This document shows positions 25,412-33,909 of a DNA stretch of 64,000 bases, piece after piece (the first letter of the stretch is position 1; every line of letters begins with the position of its first letter). The position numbers and the translations under genes were made by a program. Below the pieces are notes generated by a model, which saw only the letters and a list, made by a program, of their open reading frames with translations, ran no database searches and had not been told where the DNA came from. Origin of the DNA: Mycobacterium sp. Root265 (lineage in GTDB: Bacteria > Actinomycetota > Actinomycetes > Mycobacteriales > Mycobacteriaceae); contig NZ_LMJA01000012.1 in the NCBI RefSeq assembly GCF_001428895.1, positions 1,313 to 65,312 of the forward strand, read 5' to 3'.

Positions 25412-26254
25412 TCAGTTCTCCCGGTTCCCGGTTTCGCCGAAGAAGAACTCGGCGGCGTTGTTGTAGAGGTAGTTGTCCAGCACCTCGGCGGGCAGGTCCA
25501 GCGCGAGCGCTTCGGGCACCACGCGTTCCATCCGCAGTACCGGATAGTCCGACGCGAAGATGATCTTCTTCGGCCCGCGGGTGCGCATGTAGTGCAACAG
25601 GCTGTCCGGCAGCCGTTTCGGCGACCACGCCGAGGTCATCAACCGCAGGTTCTGGTACTTGATCAGCATTCTGATCGCGACATCCCACCACGGGTCCGCA
25701 CCGTGGATCATGCAGAGCTTCAGCTCGGGGAAGCGGACGCACACCCGGTCCAGGTGGATCGGGTTCTGCACCTCACCCGGGATCGGCGGACCCGGCATCC
25801 CGGTGTTGACACACAGTGGCAGTTCCAGCTCGGCACACTTGGTGTAGAGCGGGTAGTAGACCGCGTCGCTGGGCGGATACTGGCCGTCGGCCCAGAAGCT
25901 GGGGCCGACAACGGTATAGGCGACCGGCAGATCCTTCGTGATGGCGGCCAGCTCGCGCAGGGACGGGATGGGCCGCAGCAGGTTGACCCCGCCCATCGCC
26001 AGCGCGAACCGCTCCGGATGGGCCTCGACGAACTTGCGCGCCGTCACCGAGGGTTTGGCCAGTGAGTCCATCAGGATCGCCTTGCGCACCCCGTGGGTGT
26101 CCATCTCGTCGAGCAGGGCCGAAAGGTCGATCGGGTCGTACATCGACTTCGGGCCCTTGAAGTAGTCGTCGCGCACCTTCGTCATGAAGGTGGGCTGGTG
26201 TTCCGTCTCGCCGAAATGCACATTGGCCAGACAGTCGATAACTCGCGCTGTCAT
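25412..26254 (-). CDS. Amidohydrolase_2 family protein
   Basis: A 280-residue TIM-barrel amidohydrolase. The N-terminal DxH-type motif is degenerate (IDCLANVHFGE). A central MIHGADPWWD and IIFASDYPVLRMERVV with the conserved aspartate are seen, so metal binding may be partial. Start ATG 26254 overlaps the ligase stop (ATGA). Its position between a ligase and an ACAD pair suggests it acts on a CoA-activated or ring-opened intermediate; this is inference. Confidence 0.83.
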   Translation of the reverse strand: MTARVIDCLANVHFGETEHQPTFMTKVRDDYFKGPKSMYDPIDLSALLDEMDTHGVRKAILMDSLAKPSVTARKFVEAHPERFALAMGGVNLLRPIPSLRELAAITKDLPVAYTVVGPSFWADGQYPPSDAVYYPLYTKCAELELPLCVNTGMPGPPIPGEVQNPIHLDRVCVRFPELKLCMIHGADPWWDVAIRMLIKYQNLRLMTSAWSPKRLPDSLLHYMRTRGPKKIIFASDYPVLRMERVVPEALALDLPAEVLDNYLYNNAAEFFFGETGNREN

Positions 26255-27867
26255 ACCGTCCCCATCGCCGCTGCCTCGACCGCGTGGCTCTTCGCCCACC
26301 GGTAATCGGCCTTGCCGTTGCCGAGCCTGCGTACCTGCTCGACGAAGAGCACCTCCTTGGGCGCCTTGAAACGCGCCAGCACCGTGCAGCTGTGCTCGCG
26401 CAACAACTCTGCGGTCGCCGTGGCGTCCGGGTGCAGCGCGACGATCGCGACGATCTCCTCGCCCCACCGCTCACTGGGCCTGCCGACCACCAGGGCGTCG
26501 ACGACATCAGGGTGCGCCCGCAACGCTGCCTCGACCTCCTCGACGAAGACCTTCTCCCCACCGGTGTTCACCACCAGCGAGTCCCGGCCGTACAGCCGCA
26601 GGCTGCCGTCGGGATCCAGTGCCGCACGGTCCCCAGAGACCACCACCCGCTGGCCGCCGACCTCGGGGAAGGTCTTGGCGGTGGCGTCGGCGTCGTCGAA
26701 GTACCCCAGCGGGATCCGGCCGTTTCGGGCCACCCAGCCCACCTCGGCCTCACCGGGTTCCAGGAAGCGGGAGTAGTCCTCGGCGAGCACCAGACCGCCG
26801 GGCCGCAACTGGAAGGTGTCGGCGGTGTCGGTCTGGCGCTGGGTGTGCCCGAAACCCATGTTCCCGGTCTCCGAGGAACCGAAGCCGTTGATGATGGTGA
26901 TCTGCGGGATGTGATCCAGCAGGGCCCGTTGATGTTTCGGGTTGGTGGCCGCGCCACCGGTGCCGATGGCGAACATCGAGGACAGGTCATAGGACCGCCG
27001 GCCGAGCTCTTCGACGATGGGAGCGGCGTACGCGTCGCCCACCATCGTCATCAGCCCGACCTTCTCGCGCTCCGCGGTCTCCAGCACGGTGCGCGGATCG
27101 AACTTCGCCTTGGTGTCGTGCAGCACGACGGTCTGCCCGGACAGCAGCCCGGAGAACGCCGTCCACAACCCGGCAGCGTGCATCAGCGGCGAGACCGCGA
27201 ACCACGGCGGCCCGGCGTGCGCCACCTTGTCGTGGATCTCCCCGACCTCGTCGTGGTCGGCCCCGTTCATCGAGGACACGTAGATGTCCCCCTGGCGCCA
27301 CAGCACACCCTTGGGGCGCCCGGTGGTGCCGCCGGTACAGATCATCAACAGATCGTCCGGGGACGGTGCCGACACGCAATCCGAATCCCCCTCGGCCAGT
27401 GCGTCTTCCATTCGTACCGCACCGGGAAGTTCGTCCCCGTCGCCGTCATCGACCGAGATGAGCAGTTCGGCGTCCAACACGTCGGCGAACTTGGCCCCCA
27501 GCGAACGGTGATAGATCACCGCCCGCGGCTTCAGGTGGGCCAGCAGGTCGGCGACCTCGCCCGGCGAGTAGTAGTAGTTGACGTTGACCGGCACCGTCCG
27601 GGCCTTCAGGCACCCGATCACCATCTCTGGATACAGATCGTTGTGCAAGATCAGTGCGACGCGATCCTGCCCGCATTCCCATCGGTGCAGTTCATCGCGT
27701 TCGCGGTGCGCACCCAGCCCGCGACCGGCCAGGAAGTTCGCCAGCCGCCGGGTCCGGTCCGCACCCTCGGCGAAGGTGGTGCGCCGTGTTCCGCACACCG
27801 TCATCTCCCGGTCCGGGACTGCCTGGGCGATGGCGTCGATGACGGCGCCGATGGTCCATTCGCTCAT
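26251..27867 (-). CDS. Acyl-CoA synthetase (FadD, paralogue of 9865)
   Basis: A 538-residue acyl-CoA ligase with CTGGTTGRPKGVLWRQ, GSSETG, NTGGEKVF and the C-terminal GNGKADYRWA lysine. The same TGGTTG-type loop and YRWA end are found in the ligase at 9865, so these are paralogues. It activates a carboxylic acid intermediate. It is third in the 29958-23155 operon, 8 bp after an amidohydrolase, and overlaps the next by 4 bp. Confidence 0.9.
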   Translation of the reverse strand: MSEWTIGAVIDAIAQAVPDREMTVCGTRRTTFAEGADRTRRLANFLAGRGLGAHRERDELHRWECGQDRVALILHNDLYPEMVIGCLKARTVPVNVNYYYSPGEVADLLAHLKPRAVIYHRSLGAKFADVLDAELLISVDDGDGDELPGAVRMEDALAEGDSDCVSAPSPDDLLMICTGGTTGRPKGVLWRQGDIYVSSMNGADHDEVGEIHDKVAHAGPPWFAVSPLMHAAGLWTAFSGLLSGQTVVLHDTKAKFDPRTVLETAEREKVGLMTMVGDAYAAPIVEELGRRSYDLSSMFAIGTGGAATNPKHQRALLDHIPQITIINGFGSSETGNMGFGHTQRQTDTADTFQLRPGGLVLAEDYSRFLEPGEAEVGWVARNGRIPLGYFDDADATAKTFPEVGGQRVVVSGDRAALDPDGSLRLYGRDSLVVNTGGEKVFVEEVEAALRAHPDVVDALVVGRPSERWGEEIVAIVALHPDATATAELLREHSCTVLARFKAPKEVLFVEQVRRLGNGKADYRWAKSHAVEAAAMGTV

Positions 27868-27875
27868 CGCGCTGG

Positions 27876-29123
27876 CTACGCCGACACCAGGTGCGCGACG
27901 CCGGGCGCGACCCGGGTGACATCGCCGAGCAGCTCGAGTGCGTTGTCGCGCATGACCTTCCTGGTGTCCTCCAGACTGAACTCCGGGAATTGCGGGATGT
28001 CGGCGGTGAACGTGGTCGGGTCCGCCAGGCCCTCACCGTGCGGCCAGTCCGAGCCGAACAGGATCTTGTCCACACCGATGGTGGCCGCGAGCAGCTTCAC
28101 ATCGTCCTCGTAGTACGGCGCGATCCAGACGTTGTTGCGCAGCTGTTCCACCGGGTCTTCCTTGAAGTGGTACGGCGCATTGTTGGCGGCCTTCTTGAGA
28201 CGCTTGATCAGCCGGTAGACGAAGTAGGAGCCGTTCTCGATGCTGGCGACCTTCAGCGTGGGATGCCGGGTGAACACCTGGTGCACGATCATCGAGGCCA
28301 TCGTGTCGTGGATGGCGCGGTCGTCCATGATCACCATGTCCAGCGGGTCGCGCTTGCCGAATCCCTTGAACACCCCGCTGCCGCCCCACAGTGCCGGGAT
28401 CGCCATGTATCCGGAGTCGGACAGGTGGAACACCACCGCGACGCCGGCCTCGGCCAGCCGGGCCCAGACCGGGTCGTGCGACGGGTCACCCAGCGACCGT
28501 GGCCTGGCCACCCCGGGCACCGGAGCCGGGCGCACGCAGACCAGCTTGGCACCGCGGCCGATGACGAATTCGGCCTCCTCGACCGCCTTCTGCGGATCGG
28601 CCAGCGAGATGATCGGCGCGGAGATGAAGCGTCCGTCGGGCCGCTCGAAGCCCCAGTCCTCGTCCAGCCACAGATTGAAGGCGTGCACCGAGGCCATGGT
28701 GGCCTCGATATCGTGCTTGAGCCCTTCCTCCACGCCGCAGGCGAACGTCGGCAGCATGAACACCGTTTCGAGGTGCTGACGGTCGAGCACCTGCAGCCGG
28801 GCGTCACGGTTCTGGTACTCGGGATGCTCGGAGAGCCGGTCGACCTTCATCAGCGACGCGGGGTCGACGCCCTCGGGGATCTCGCCGCGGAACAGCAGGT
28901 CCAGGCAGCCGGGTTCGATGATCGGGTCGAAGGTCGGGTTGGGGATGAAGTGGTTGACCGTCCCTCCGAACACCGCCAGCGTCCGCTTGCCGTCCTGCAC
29001 CATCTGCACACCGCGGCTCCTGAACTCCTTGGGCAGGTGCCGGGTGAAGGCATCGATCGGCTCGTAGTAGTGGTTGTCGACGTCGACGGCCAGGTAGGGC
29101 AGACGCTCTGGTGTGTCAGACAT
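27876..29123 (-). CDS. Amidohydrolase_2 family protein (paralogue of 20602)
   Basis: A 415-residue TIM-barrel metal hydrolase. The N-terminal VDVDNHYYEP is the DxDxH-like motif; FIPNPTFDP, a histidine in FHLSDSG, ASIENGSYF and LFGSDWPHGEG complete the site. It shares several blocks with the 20602 protein, so both probably act on related compounds. ATG at 29123 was preferred; a TTG three codons earlier is possible. Second gene of its operon. Confidence 0.86.
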   Translation of the reverse strand: MSDTPERLPYLAVDVDNHYYEPIDAFTRHLPKEFRSRGVQMVQDGKRTLAVFGGTVNHFIPNPTFDPIIEPGCLDLLFRGEIPEGVDPASLMKVDRLSEHPEYQNRDARLQVLDRQHLETVFMLPTFACGVEEGLKHDIEATMASVHAFNLWLDEDWGFERPDGRFISAPIISLADPQKAVEEAEFVIGRGAKLVCVRPAPVPGVARPRSLGDPSHDPVWARLAEAGVAVVFHLSDSGYMAIPALWGGSGVFKGFGKRDPLDMVIMDDRAIHDTMASMIVHQVFTRHPTLKVASIENGSYFVYRLIKRLKKAANNAPYHFKEDPVEQLRNNVWIAPYYEDDVKLLAATIGVDKILFGSDWPHGEGLADPTTFTADIPQFPEFSLEDTRKVMRDNALELLGDVTRVAPGVAHLVSA

Positions 29124-29136
29124 GTGGGTCAACCTT

Positions 29137-29958
29137 TCAAAGCTGTTTCAGTGCAGGGAAGTTCGGCGGCCGCTTCTCGAAGAACGCGGTGATGCCTTCG
29201 ACCAGGTCGGGGCGCACCATGGACTCGTGCATGAGGGACTCGGCGCGCGCACTCACGTCGGTGACCGCGTCGTGGGCATCGCCGTAGATCTGGCGCTTGA
29301 TGACCGCCATCGAGGCCGGTGAACAGTTGCGGGCCAGATCCTCGGCGTACGCGAGCGCGGTGGAGAGCAGATCTTCGGGCGGCACAACCTCTTTGACCAG
29401 GCCGAGCTTGGCGGCTTCATCGGCGAAGAAGGTGCGCCCGGACAGCAGCAGGTCTGCGGCAGCACCCCATCCGGCCAGCCGGGGCAGAATCCAGGTGATG
29501 CCGTACTCGCCGATCAGTCCGCGCCGCGGGAAGGCGGTGGCGAACTTCGCGCCGTCCGCGGCGAACCGGACATCGCACATCAGGGCATGGGTCAGGCCGA
29601 TACCGACGCACGCGCCGTTGATCGCGGCGATCACCGGCTTACGCAGGGTGGTCAGAAAGTGCGGATGGCGTTCACCGACGATCTTGCTGACATCGGTGTC
29701 CGCGCCGATGGACGCGCCGAGATCCTGCATGGCACCCATATAGGCCCCGGCGCAGAATCCGCGGCCGGTGCCGGTGAGCACGACGGCCCGGACCGCCTCG
29801 TCGGCCTCGGCACGGTCGAAGGCCGCGTACACCCCGCGGGAGATGTCGGCGGCCCAGGAGTTCAGCCGCTCCGGGCGATTGAGGGTGATGACGGCGACGC
29901 CACCGGCGGTGACCTCGTACAGCACCGCCTCTGTACTCACACTGTCCGCGACGGTCAC
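29137..29958 (-). CDS. Enoyl-CoA hydratase/isomerase family protein
   Basis: A 273-residue crotonase. The oxyanion-hole regions GFCAGAYMG and NGACVGIGLTHAL and the RRGLIGEYGITW segment (a glutamate at the second catalytic position, none at the first) are visible. This pattern is common in mycobacterial EchA proteins of uncertain reaction. It is the first gene of the six-gene leftward operon and follows TACTGTAA copy 5. Confidence 0.87.
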   Translation of the reverse strand: MTVADSVSTEAVLYEVTAGGVAVITLNRPERLNSWAADISRGVYAAFDRAEADEAVRAVVLTGTGRGFCAGAYMGAMQDLGASIGADTDVSKIVGERHPHFLTTLRKPVIAAINGACVGIGLTHALMCDVRFAADGAKFATAFPRRGLIGEYGITWILPRLAGWGAAADLLLSGRTFFADEAAKLGLVKEVVPPEDLLSTALAYAEDLARNCSPASMAVIKRQIYGDAHDAVTDVSARAESLMHESMVRPDLVEGITAFFEKRPPNFPALKQL

Positions 29959-29987
29959 AGGTCGGCCACCTCCCGTTTAAGCATACT

Positions 29988-30006
29988 TACTGTATACCTA
30001 TCGGTA
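29988..30006. promoter_or_regulatory. TACTGTAA-type operator, copy 5 (degenerate)
   Basis: TACTGTATACCTATCGGTA matches at 12 of 16 positions. It lies 30 bp upstream of the crotonase start at 29958, the only promoter position available for the six-gene operon down to 23155. Confidence 0.45.
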
Positions 30007-30059
30007 GTGCATTCCGCAAGCCCCCCGGATGCGCTTCGACCAGCGAAAACTTGCCGAAA

Positions 30060-30857
30060 TCAGAGGAAGTCGCTGCCGCCGTCGACGTTGATGTTGGCGC
30101 CGGTCATGTAGGAGTTGCGCCTGGACGCCAAAAAGGCGGCGACGGGCCCGATCTCACTGGTCTGCCCGGCCCGCGGCAGGTGCGCGGGGTGACCGAAGTG
30201 CTCGTCGATGGCCGACATCAGCGCATACGGATCGCTGCCGTCCACGCCCACCGATTCAGCCCAGCCCAGCAGGGCCTCCGAGGAGATGCTGCCAGGGGAC
30301 ACCACATTCACCATGATCTCGTCGGGCGCCAACTGCAGCGACAGGTTCTTCGAGACACTGTTCACCGCAGCCTTGGCCGCGGTGTAGGCCGGCAGCCGGG
30401 TGCTCTGCCGTTGGGTCGAATGTGCCGAGAAGTTCACGATGCGCGCCCATTCCGCCTTGCGCAGCAACGGGAGTGCGGCTCGCACGCAGCGCACCATGCC
30501 CATCAGGCCGGCATCGAAGGCTTCCTGCCACTGCTGGTCGGTCAGCTCTTCGAAGTTGCCTGCCGCGCCGGGGCCGACGGTATTGATGAGCGCGTTGAGC
30601 TCCCCGTCCCAGCGTTCAGCCAGGTCGGCAAACACCCGTTGCACCGCGGCGTCGTCACCGATGTCGGCGACGATCGCCACGGCGTCCGGACTCCCCCGTC
30701 GGGCCAGATCCGCCGTGGCGGCGTCGAGCACGTCCGCGGACCGTCCGATGATCGCCACCCGGGCCCCGTCGTCGGCAAGGCACTGCGCCGTGGCGAATCC
30801 CATGCCACGGCCACCGCCGACGACGACGGTTGCGGCACCGGCGAATCCGAGATCCAC
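30060..30857 (-). CDS. Short-chain dehydrogenase/reductase
   Basis: A 265-residue classical SDR. The cofactor loop is GGGRGMG, and the active-site serine (NFSAHST), YTAAK tyrosine/lysine and the INVDGGSDFL end are present. The N-terminal VVVGGGRGMG differs from the usual TGxxxGIG but should work. It probably oxidises a hydroxyacyl or ring alcohol. It follows the crotonase at 30902 by 44 bp in the same direction, so it is likely co-transcribed. Confidence 0.87.
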   Translation of the reverse strand: MDLGFAGAATVVVGGGRGMGFATAQCLADDGARVAIIGRSADVLDAATADLARRGSPDAVAIVADIGDDAAVQRVFADLAERWDGELNALINTVGPGAAGNFEELTDQQWQEAFDAGLMGMVRCVRAALPLLRKAEWARIVNFSAHSTQRQSTRLPAYTAAKAAVNSVSKNLSLQLAPDEIMVNVVSPGSISSEALLGWAESVGVDGSDPYALMSAIDEHFGHPAHLPRAGQTSEIGPVAAFLASRRNSYMTGANINVDGGSDFL

Positions 30858-30901
30858 GAGCTACATCACTTTCGGGTCGCTCCGCTCCTGCCCTCCGCCT
30901 G

Positions 30902-31663
30902 CTAGCTGCCGGTCCAGTTCGGGGCGCGCTTCTCGGCGAACGCCGTGGCGCCCTCGATGGCGTCCTTGGACGCGAACACCGGGCCGATGAGCTCGTTCTG
31001 CTTCTGCCACATCTCGGCCTGGCTCCACTCGGCCGACTTCACGATGACCTCCTTGGTCGCCGCCACCGCCAGCGGACCGTTCGCGGTGATCTTCTCGGCC
31101 AGTTCCAGCGCACCGGCGAGCGCCTCGCCCGGCTCGGTCAGCTTGTTGACGAAGCCCCACTGGGCGGCGTCCTCGGCGGTGAAATGCTCACCGGTGAGCG
31201 CCAATTCGAGAGCCTTCTGATACGGGATGCGATGCGGCAGCCGCAGCAGCCCGCCGCCGGCGGCCACCAGTCCGCGCTTGACCTCCGGGATGCCGAACTT
31301 CGCTGTCCGCGAGGCCACGATGAGGTCGGTGGCGAGCACCATCTCGGTGCCACCGGCCAGCGCGTAACCCTCGACGGCGGCGATCACGGGTTTGCGGGGC
31401 GGGCGCTCGGTGAAACCGATACCGCGCCCTTCGACATAGGGCAGCTCGCCGGAAGCGAAGGCCTTCAGGTCCATCCCGGCGCTGAAGTTCCCACCGGCAC
31501 CGGTGAGGATCGCCACCGACAGCTCCGGGCTGTCGTCGAGCTCATCCATCGCGGCCGCGAGGCCTTGTGCCACCGGCAGATTGAACGCATTACGCGCCTC
31601 GGGCCGGTTGATGGTGATGACCAGGGTGCGGCCCCGGCGCTCGGTCAGGATTTCGTCGGCCAC
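30902..31663 (-). CDS. Enoyl-CoA hydratase/isomerase (crotonase)
   Basis: A 253-residue crotonase. Oxyanion blocks NFSAGMDLKAF and GYALAGGTEM are intact. Glutamate is kept at the first catalytic position (KFGIPEVKRGL); the second is glycine/alanine (VAAGGG). This fits hydratases or isomerases with a single acid. GTG at 31663 follows GAGGA and replaces a longer ATG frame. First gene of a two-gene operon with the SDR, downstream of TACTGTAA copy 6. Confidence 0.88.
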   Translation of the reverse strand: MADEILTERRGRTLVITINRPEARNAFNLPVAQGLAAAMDELDDSPELSVAILTGAGGNFSAGMDLKAFASGELPYVEGRGIGFTERPPRKPVIAAVEGYALAGGTEMVLATDLIVASRTAKFGIPEVKRGLVAAGGGLLRLPHRIPYQKALELALTGEHFTAEDAAQWGFVNKLTEPGEALAGALELAEKITANGPLAVAATKEVIVKSAEWSQAEMWQKQNELIGPVFASKDAIEGATAFAEKRAPNWTGS

Positions 31664-31714
31664 TCTCGGTCCTCGCATTCGAAGAAATGGGGCGGGTCGG
31701 ATCCCGGAAAACAT

Positions 31715-31733
31715 TACTATATTGATTACGGTA
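31715..31733. promoter_or_regulatory. TACTGTAA-type operator, copy 6
   Basis: TACTATATTGATTACGGTA matches at 13 of 16 positions. It lies in the divergent gap between the crotonase/SDR operon and the TetR gene at 31881, the expected place for autoregulation by that TetR. Confidence 0.55.
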
Positions 31734-31880
31734 GCCGGACGAGAGCGCCGTATAACCCACCCGAGAACGTGCGTACCGGCCACGACGGTATGGCTACCGG
31801 TAAGCTTGACGGTTCACTGCCCGAGCCCGGAAAGTGAACCGCTGCGAGCCGCAGCATCGATCGCGAAAGAGGTGCCCGCC

Positions 31881-32627
31881 GTGGCGAAGCAACCGGTTGC
31901 CGAGAAACGACAGCGCCGCGAGCGCGGATCGATCAATCCCGACGACATCATCAAGGGCGCCTTCGAACTCGCCGAGCAGGTCGGTATCGACAACCTCAGC
32001 ATGCCGTTGCTCGGAAAGCACCTGGGTGTCGGCGTCACCAGCATCTACTGGTACTTCCGCAAGAAGGACGACCTGCTCAACGCGATGACCGATCGCGCGC
32101 TCAGCGAGTACGTGTTCGCCACGCCGTATGTGGAGGCCAGGGACTGGCGCGAGACGCTGCGCAACCACGCGCGCACCATGCGCAAGACCTTCACCGGCAA
32201 TCCGATCCTGTGCGATCTGATCCTCATCCGCGCCGCGCTGAGCCCGCGCGCCGCGAAACTCGGTGTGCTGGAGATGGAGAAGGCGATCTCCGGGCTCGTC
32301 GAGGCCGGGTTGAGCGCCGAGGACGCCTTCGACACCTATTCGGCGGTCACGCTGCATGTCCGGGGCTCGGTGGTGCTGCAGCGCCTCGCGGAGAAGAACA
32401 CCGGCGACGAGGGGCCGGGCGCCTATGACCAGACCCTGGTCATCGATCCGGAGGTCGCACCGCTGCTGGCGCAGGTGACCAGTGAGGGTCACAGCTTCGG
32501 GGCCTCCGACGAGAACAACTTCGAGTTCGGCCTGGACTGCATCCTGGAGCACGCGAGCCGCCGGCTTGAGGGTGGCAGCAAAGCGAAAACCCCGGCCCCG
32601 AAGGGCCGGGGTAAGTCCGCCCGGTAG
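31881..32627 (+). CDS. TetR regulator, candidate master repressor 2
   Basis: A 248-residue TetR protein strongly similar to the one at 14390: same basic tail KRQRRERGSI, same recognition region GVTSIYWYFRKKDDLL and same MRKTF.GNPILCDLILIR segment. It has an extra lysine-rich C-terminal tail. GTG at 31881 preceded by AAAGAGG. With near-identical recognition helices, both TetRs should read the same TACTGTAA dyads but may respond to different ligands (inference). Confidence 0.9.
   Translation: MAKQPVAEKRQRRERGSINPDDIIKGAFELAEQVGIDNLSMPLLGKHLGVGVTSIYWYFRKKDDLLNAMTDRALSEYVFATPYVEARDWRETLRNHARTMRKTFTGNPILCDLILIRAALSPRAAKLGVLEMEKAISGLVEAGLSAEDAFDTYSAVTLHVRGSVVLQRLAEKNTGDEGPGAYDQTLVIDPEVAPLLAQVTSEGHSFGASDENNFEFGLDCILEHASRRLEGGSKAKTPAPKGRGKSAR
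32590..32611 (-). terminator. GC hairpin, probable terminator of the thiolase mRNA
   Basis: CCCCGGCCC (32590-32598) and GGGCCGGGG (32603-32611) form a 9-bp stem with loop CGAA. Read leftward it is followed by GTTTTCGC, a weak T-tract, about 50 bases after the thiolase stop. It lies within the last codons of the convergent TetR gene. Confidence 0.6.
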
Positions 32628-32659
32628 TTCAGACTCTCGAGATCACACCTCGATGCTGA

Positions 32660-33835
32660 TCACACTTCAATGACGAGTCCGCCGCCCTGACCGCCGCCGG
32701 CGCACATCGCCGCCACGCCGATACCGCCGCCGCGACGCTGCAGTTCGTAGATCAGGGTGGTGATCATCCGGGCGCCTGAGGCGGCGATCGGATGGCCCAG
32801 GCTGCAGCCGCTGCCGGAGAAGTTGACCAGTTCTTCGTCGAGGCCGTATTCGCGCACCGCCGCCACCGGTACCGAGGCGAAGGCCTCGTTGATCTCCCAC
32901 AGCGCCACGTCGGAGGGCTTGAGGCCGGCGCGCTCGAGGACCTTGCCGATCACCTTCACGCCGCCCAGACCGGTGTCCTTGGCCGGCACGCCGACCGAAC
33001 CCCAGGCCCGCACCTTGGCGAGCACATTGAGGTTCTCCCCGGCCGCGTAATCGTCGGCGACCACCGCGACAGCAGCGGCAGCATCATTGGTGCCACTGCT
33101 GTTGCCCGCGGTGATGGAGAATCCTTCGATCTCCGGGTGCAGGACCTTGAGGCCGGCGAGCTTCTCCACGGTGGTGTCCCGGCGCGGATGCTCGTCGACG
33201 CTGAATTCGATGACCGAGCCGTCGGGCTGGGTCACCTTGAGGGGCACGATCTCGTCGAGGAACTTTCCCGCATCCTGCGCGGCGACCGCACGCTGATGGG
33301 AGCGCGCCGCCCAGGCGTCGAGTTCCTCGCGGGTCAGCCCGTAGGACTGTGCGGTGTTCCATCCGACGGTGATGGACATATCGCGGGACGGTGCGTCCGG
33401 GGCCTCCGGGTGAATGGGCGGCAGCCAGCGCTCCTCGAACTTCAGCTCCGGACCGGGAATGCGCTGGTTCATCAGCGGCGTCATCGACAGCGATTGCACA
33501 CCACCGGCGAGCAGCACCCGCTCCATACCGGAGCCGATCTGGGCCGCTGCGTTGCCGATCGCGGTGAGGCTGCCCGCGCAGTGCCGGTTCACGGCCTGGC
33601 CGGGCGCATTCTCGTAACCTGCCACCAGTGCGACGTAGCGCGCGAGGTCGCCGCCGCCGTAATGCGATTCGGCGATGATGATGTCGTCGATGACCGATGG
33701 ATCGATACCTGCGCGGCGGACCACTTCGGGCATGACCGCGCCGAGCAGTGCCTCCGGCGGCGTGTTGACCAGCGTCCCCTTGAAGGACCGGCCGATGGCG
33801 GTGCGGGCAGCACCGACGATCACGGGTTGGGGCAT
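32660..33835 (-). CDS. Thiolase (acetyl-CoA acyltransferase, FadA-type)
   Basis: A 391-residue thiolase with all catalytic parts: nucleophile Cys86 (NRHCAGSL), the His of GHPIAASGARM and the second Cys of CAGGGQGGG. It performs the final thiolytic cleavage of a 3-ketoacyl-CoA. Start ATG 33835. It stands alone as a leftward gene; its short promoter contains the dyad GTTTATGTAAAC but no recognisable TACTGTAA site. Confidence 0.91.
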   Translation of the reverse strand: MPQPVIVGAARTAIGRSFKGTLVNTPPEALLGAVMPEVVRRAGIDPSVIDDIIIAESHYGGGDLARYVALVAGYENAPGQAVNRHCAGSLTAIGNAAAQIGSGMERVLLAGGVQSLSMTPLMNQRIPGPELKFEERWLPPIHPEAPDAPSRDMSITVGWNTAQSYGLTREELDAWAARSHQRAVAAQDAGKFLDEIVPLKVTQPDGSVIEFSVDEHPRRDTTVEKLAGLKVLHPEIEGFSITAGNSSGTNDAAAAVAVVADDYAAGENLNVLAKVRAWGSVGVPAKDTGLGGVKVIGKVLERAGLKPSDVALWEINEAFASVPVAAVREYGLDEELVNFSGSGCSLGHPIAASGARMITTLIYELQRRGGGIGVAAMCAGGGQGGGLVIEV

Positions 33836-33861
33836 ATCTTTCCGCCTTTACGATATCCGTT

Positions 33862-33873
33862 GTTTATGTAAAC
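33862..33873. promoter_or_regulatory. Short dyad in the thiolase promoter
   Basis: GTTTATGTAAAC has perfect 5-bp arms around TG, 26 bp upstream of the thiolase start. The regulator is unknown; the dyad is short, so chance symmetry is possible. Confidence 0.3.
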
Positions 33874-33909
33874 GTAGCACCCACTGTAGGCGCTCCGTTG
33901 TGCGGTTGG

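Noticed and set aside
33841-33905. A TACTGTAA-type site in the thiolase promoter
   Set aside because: The best alignments match too few positions; only the unrelated GTTTATGTAAAC dyad is present.
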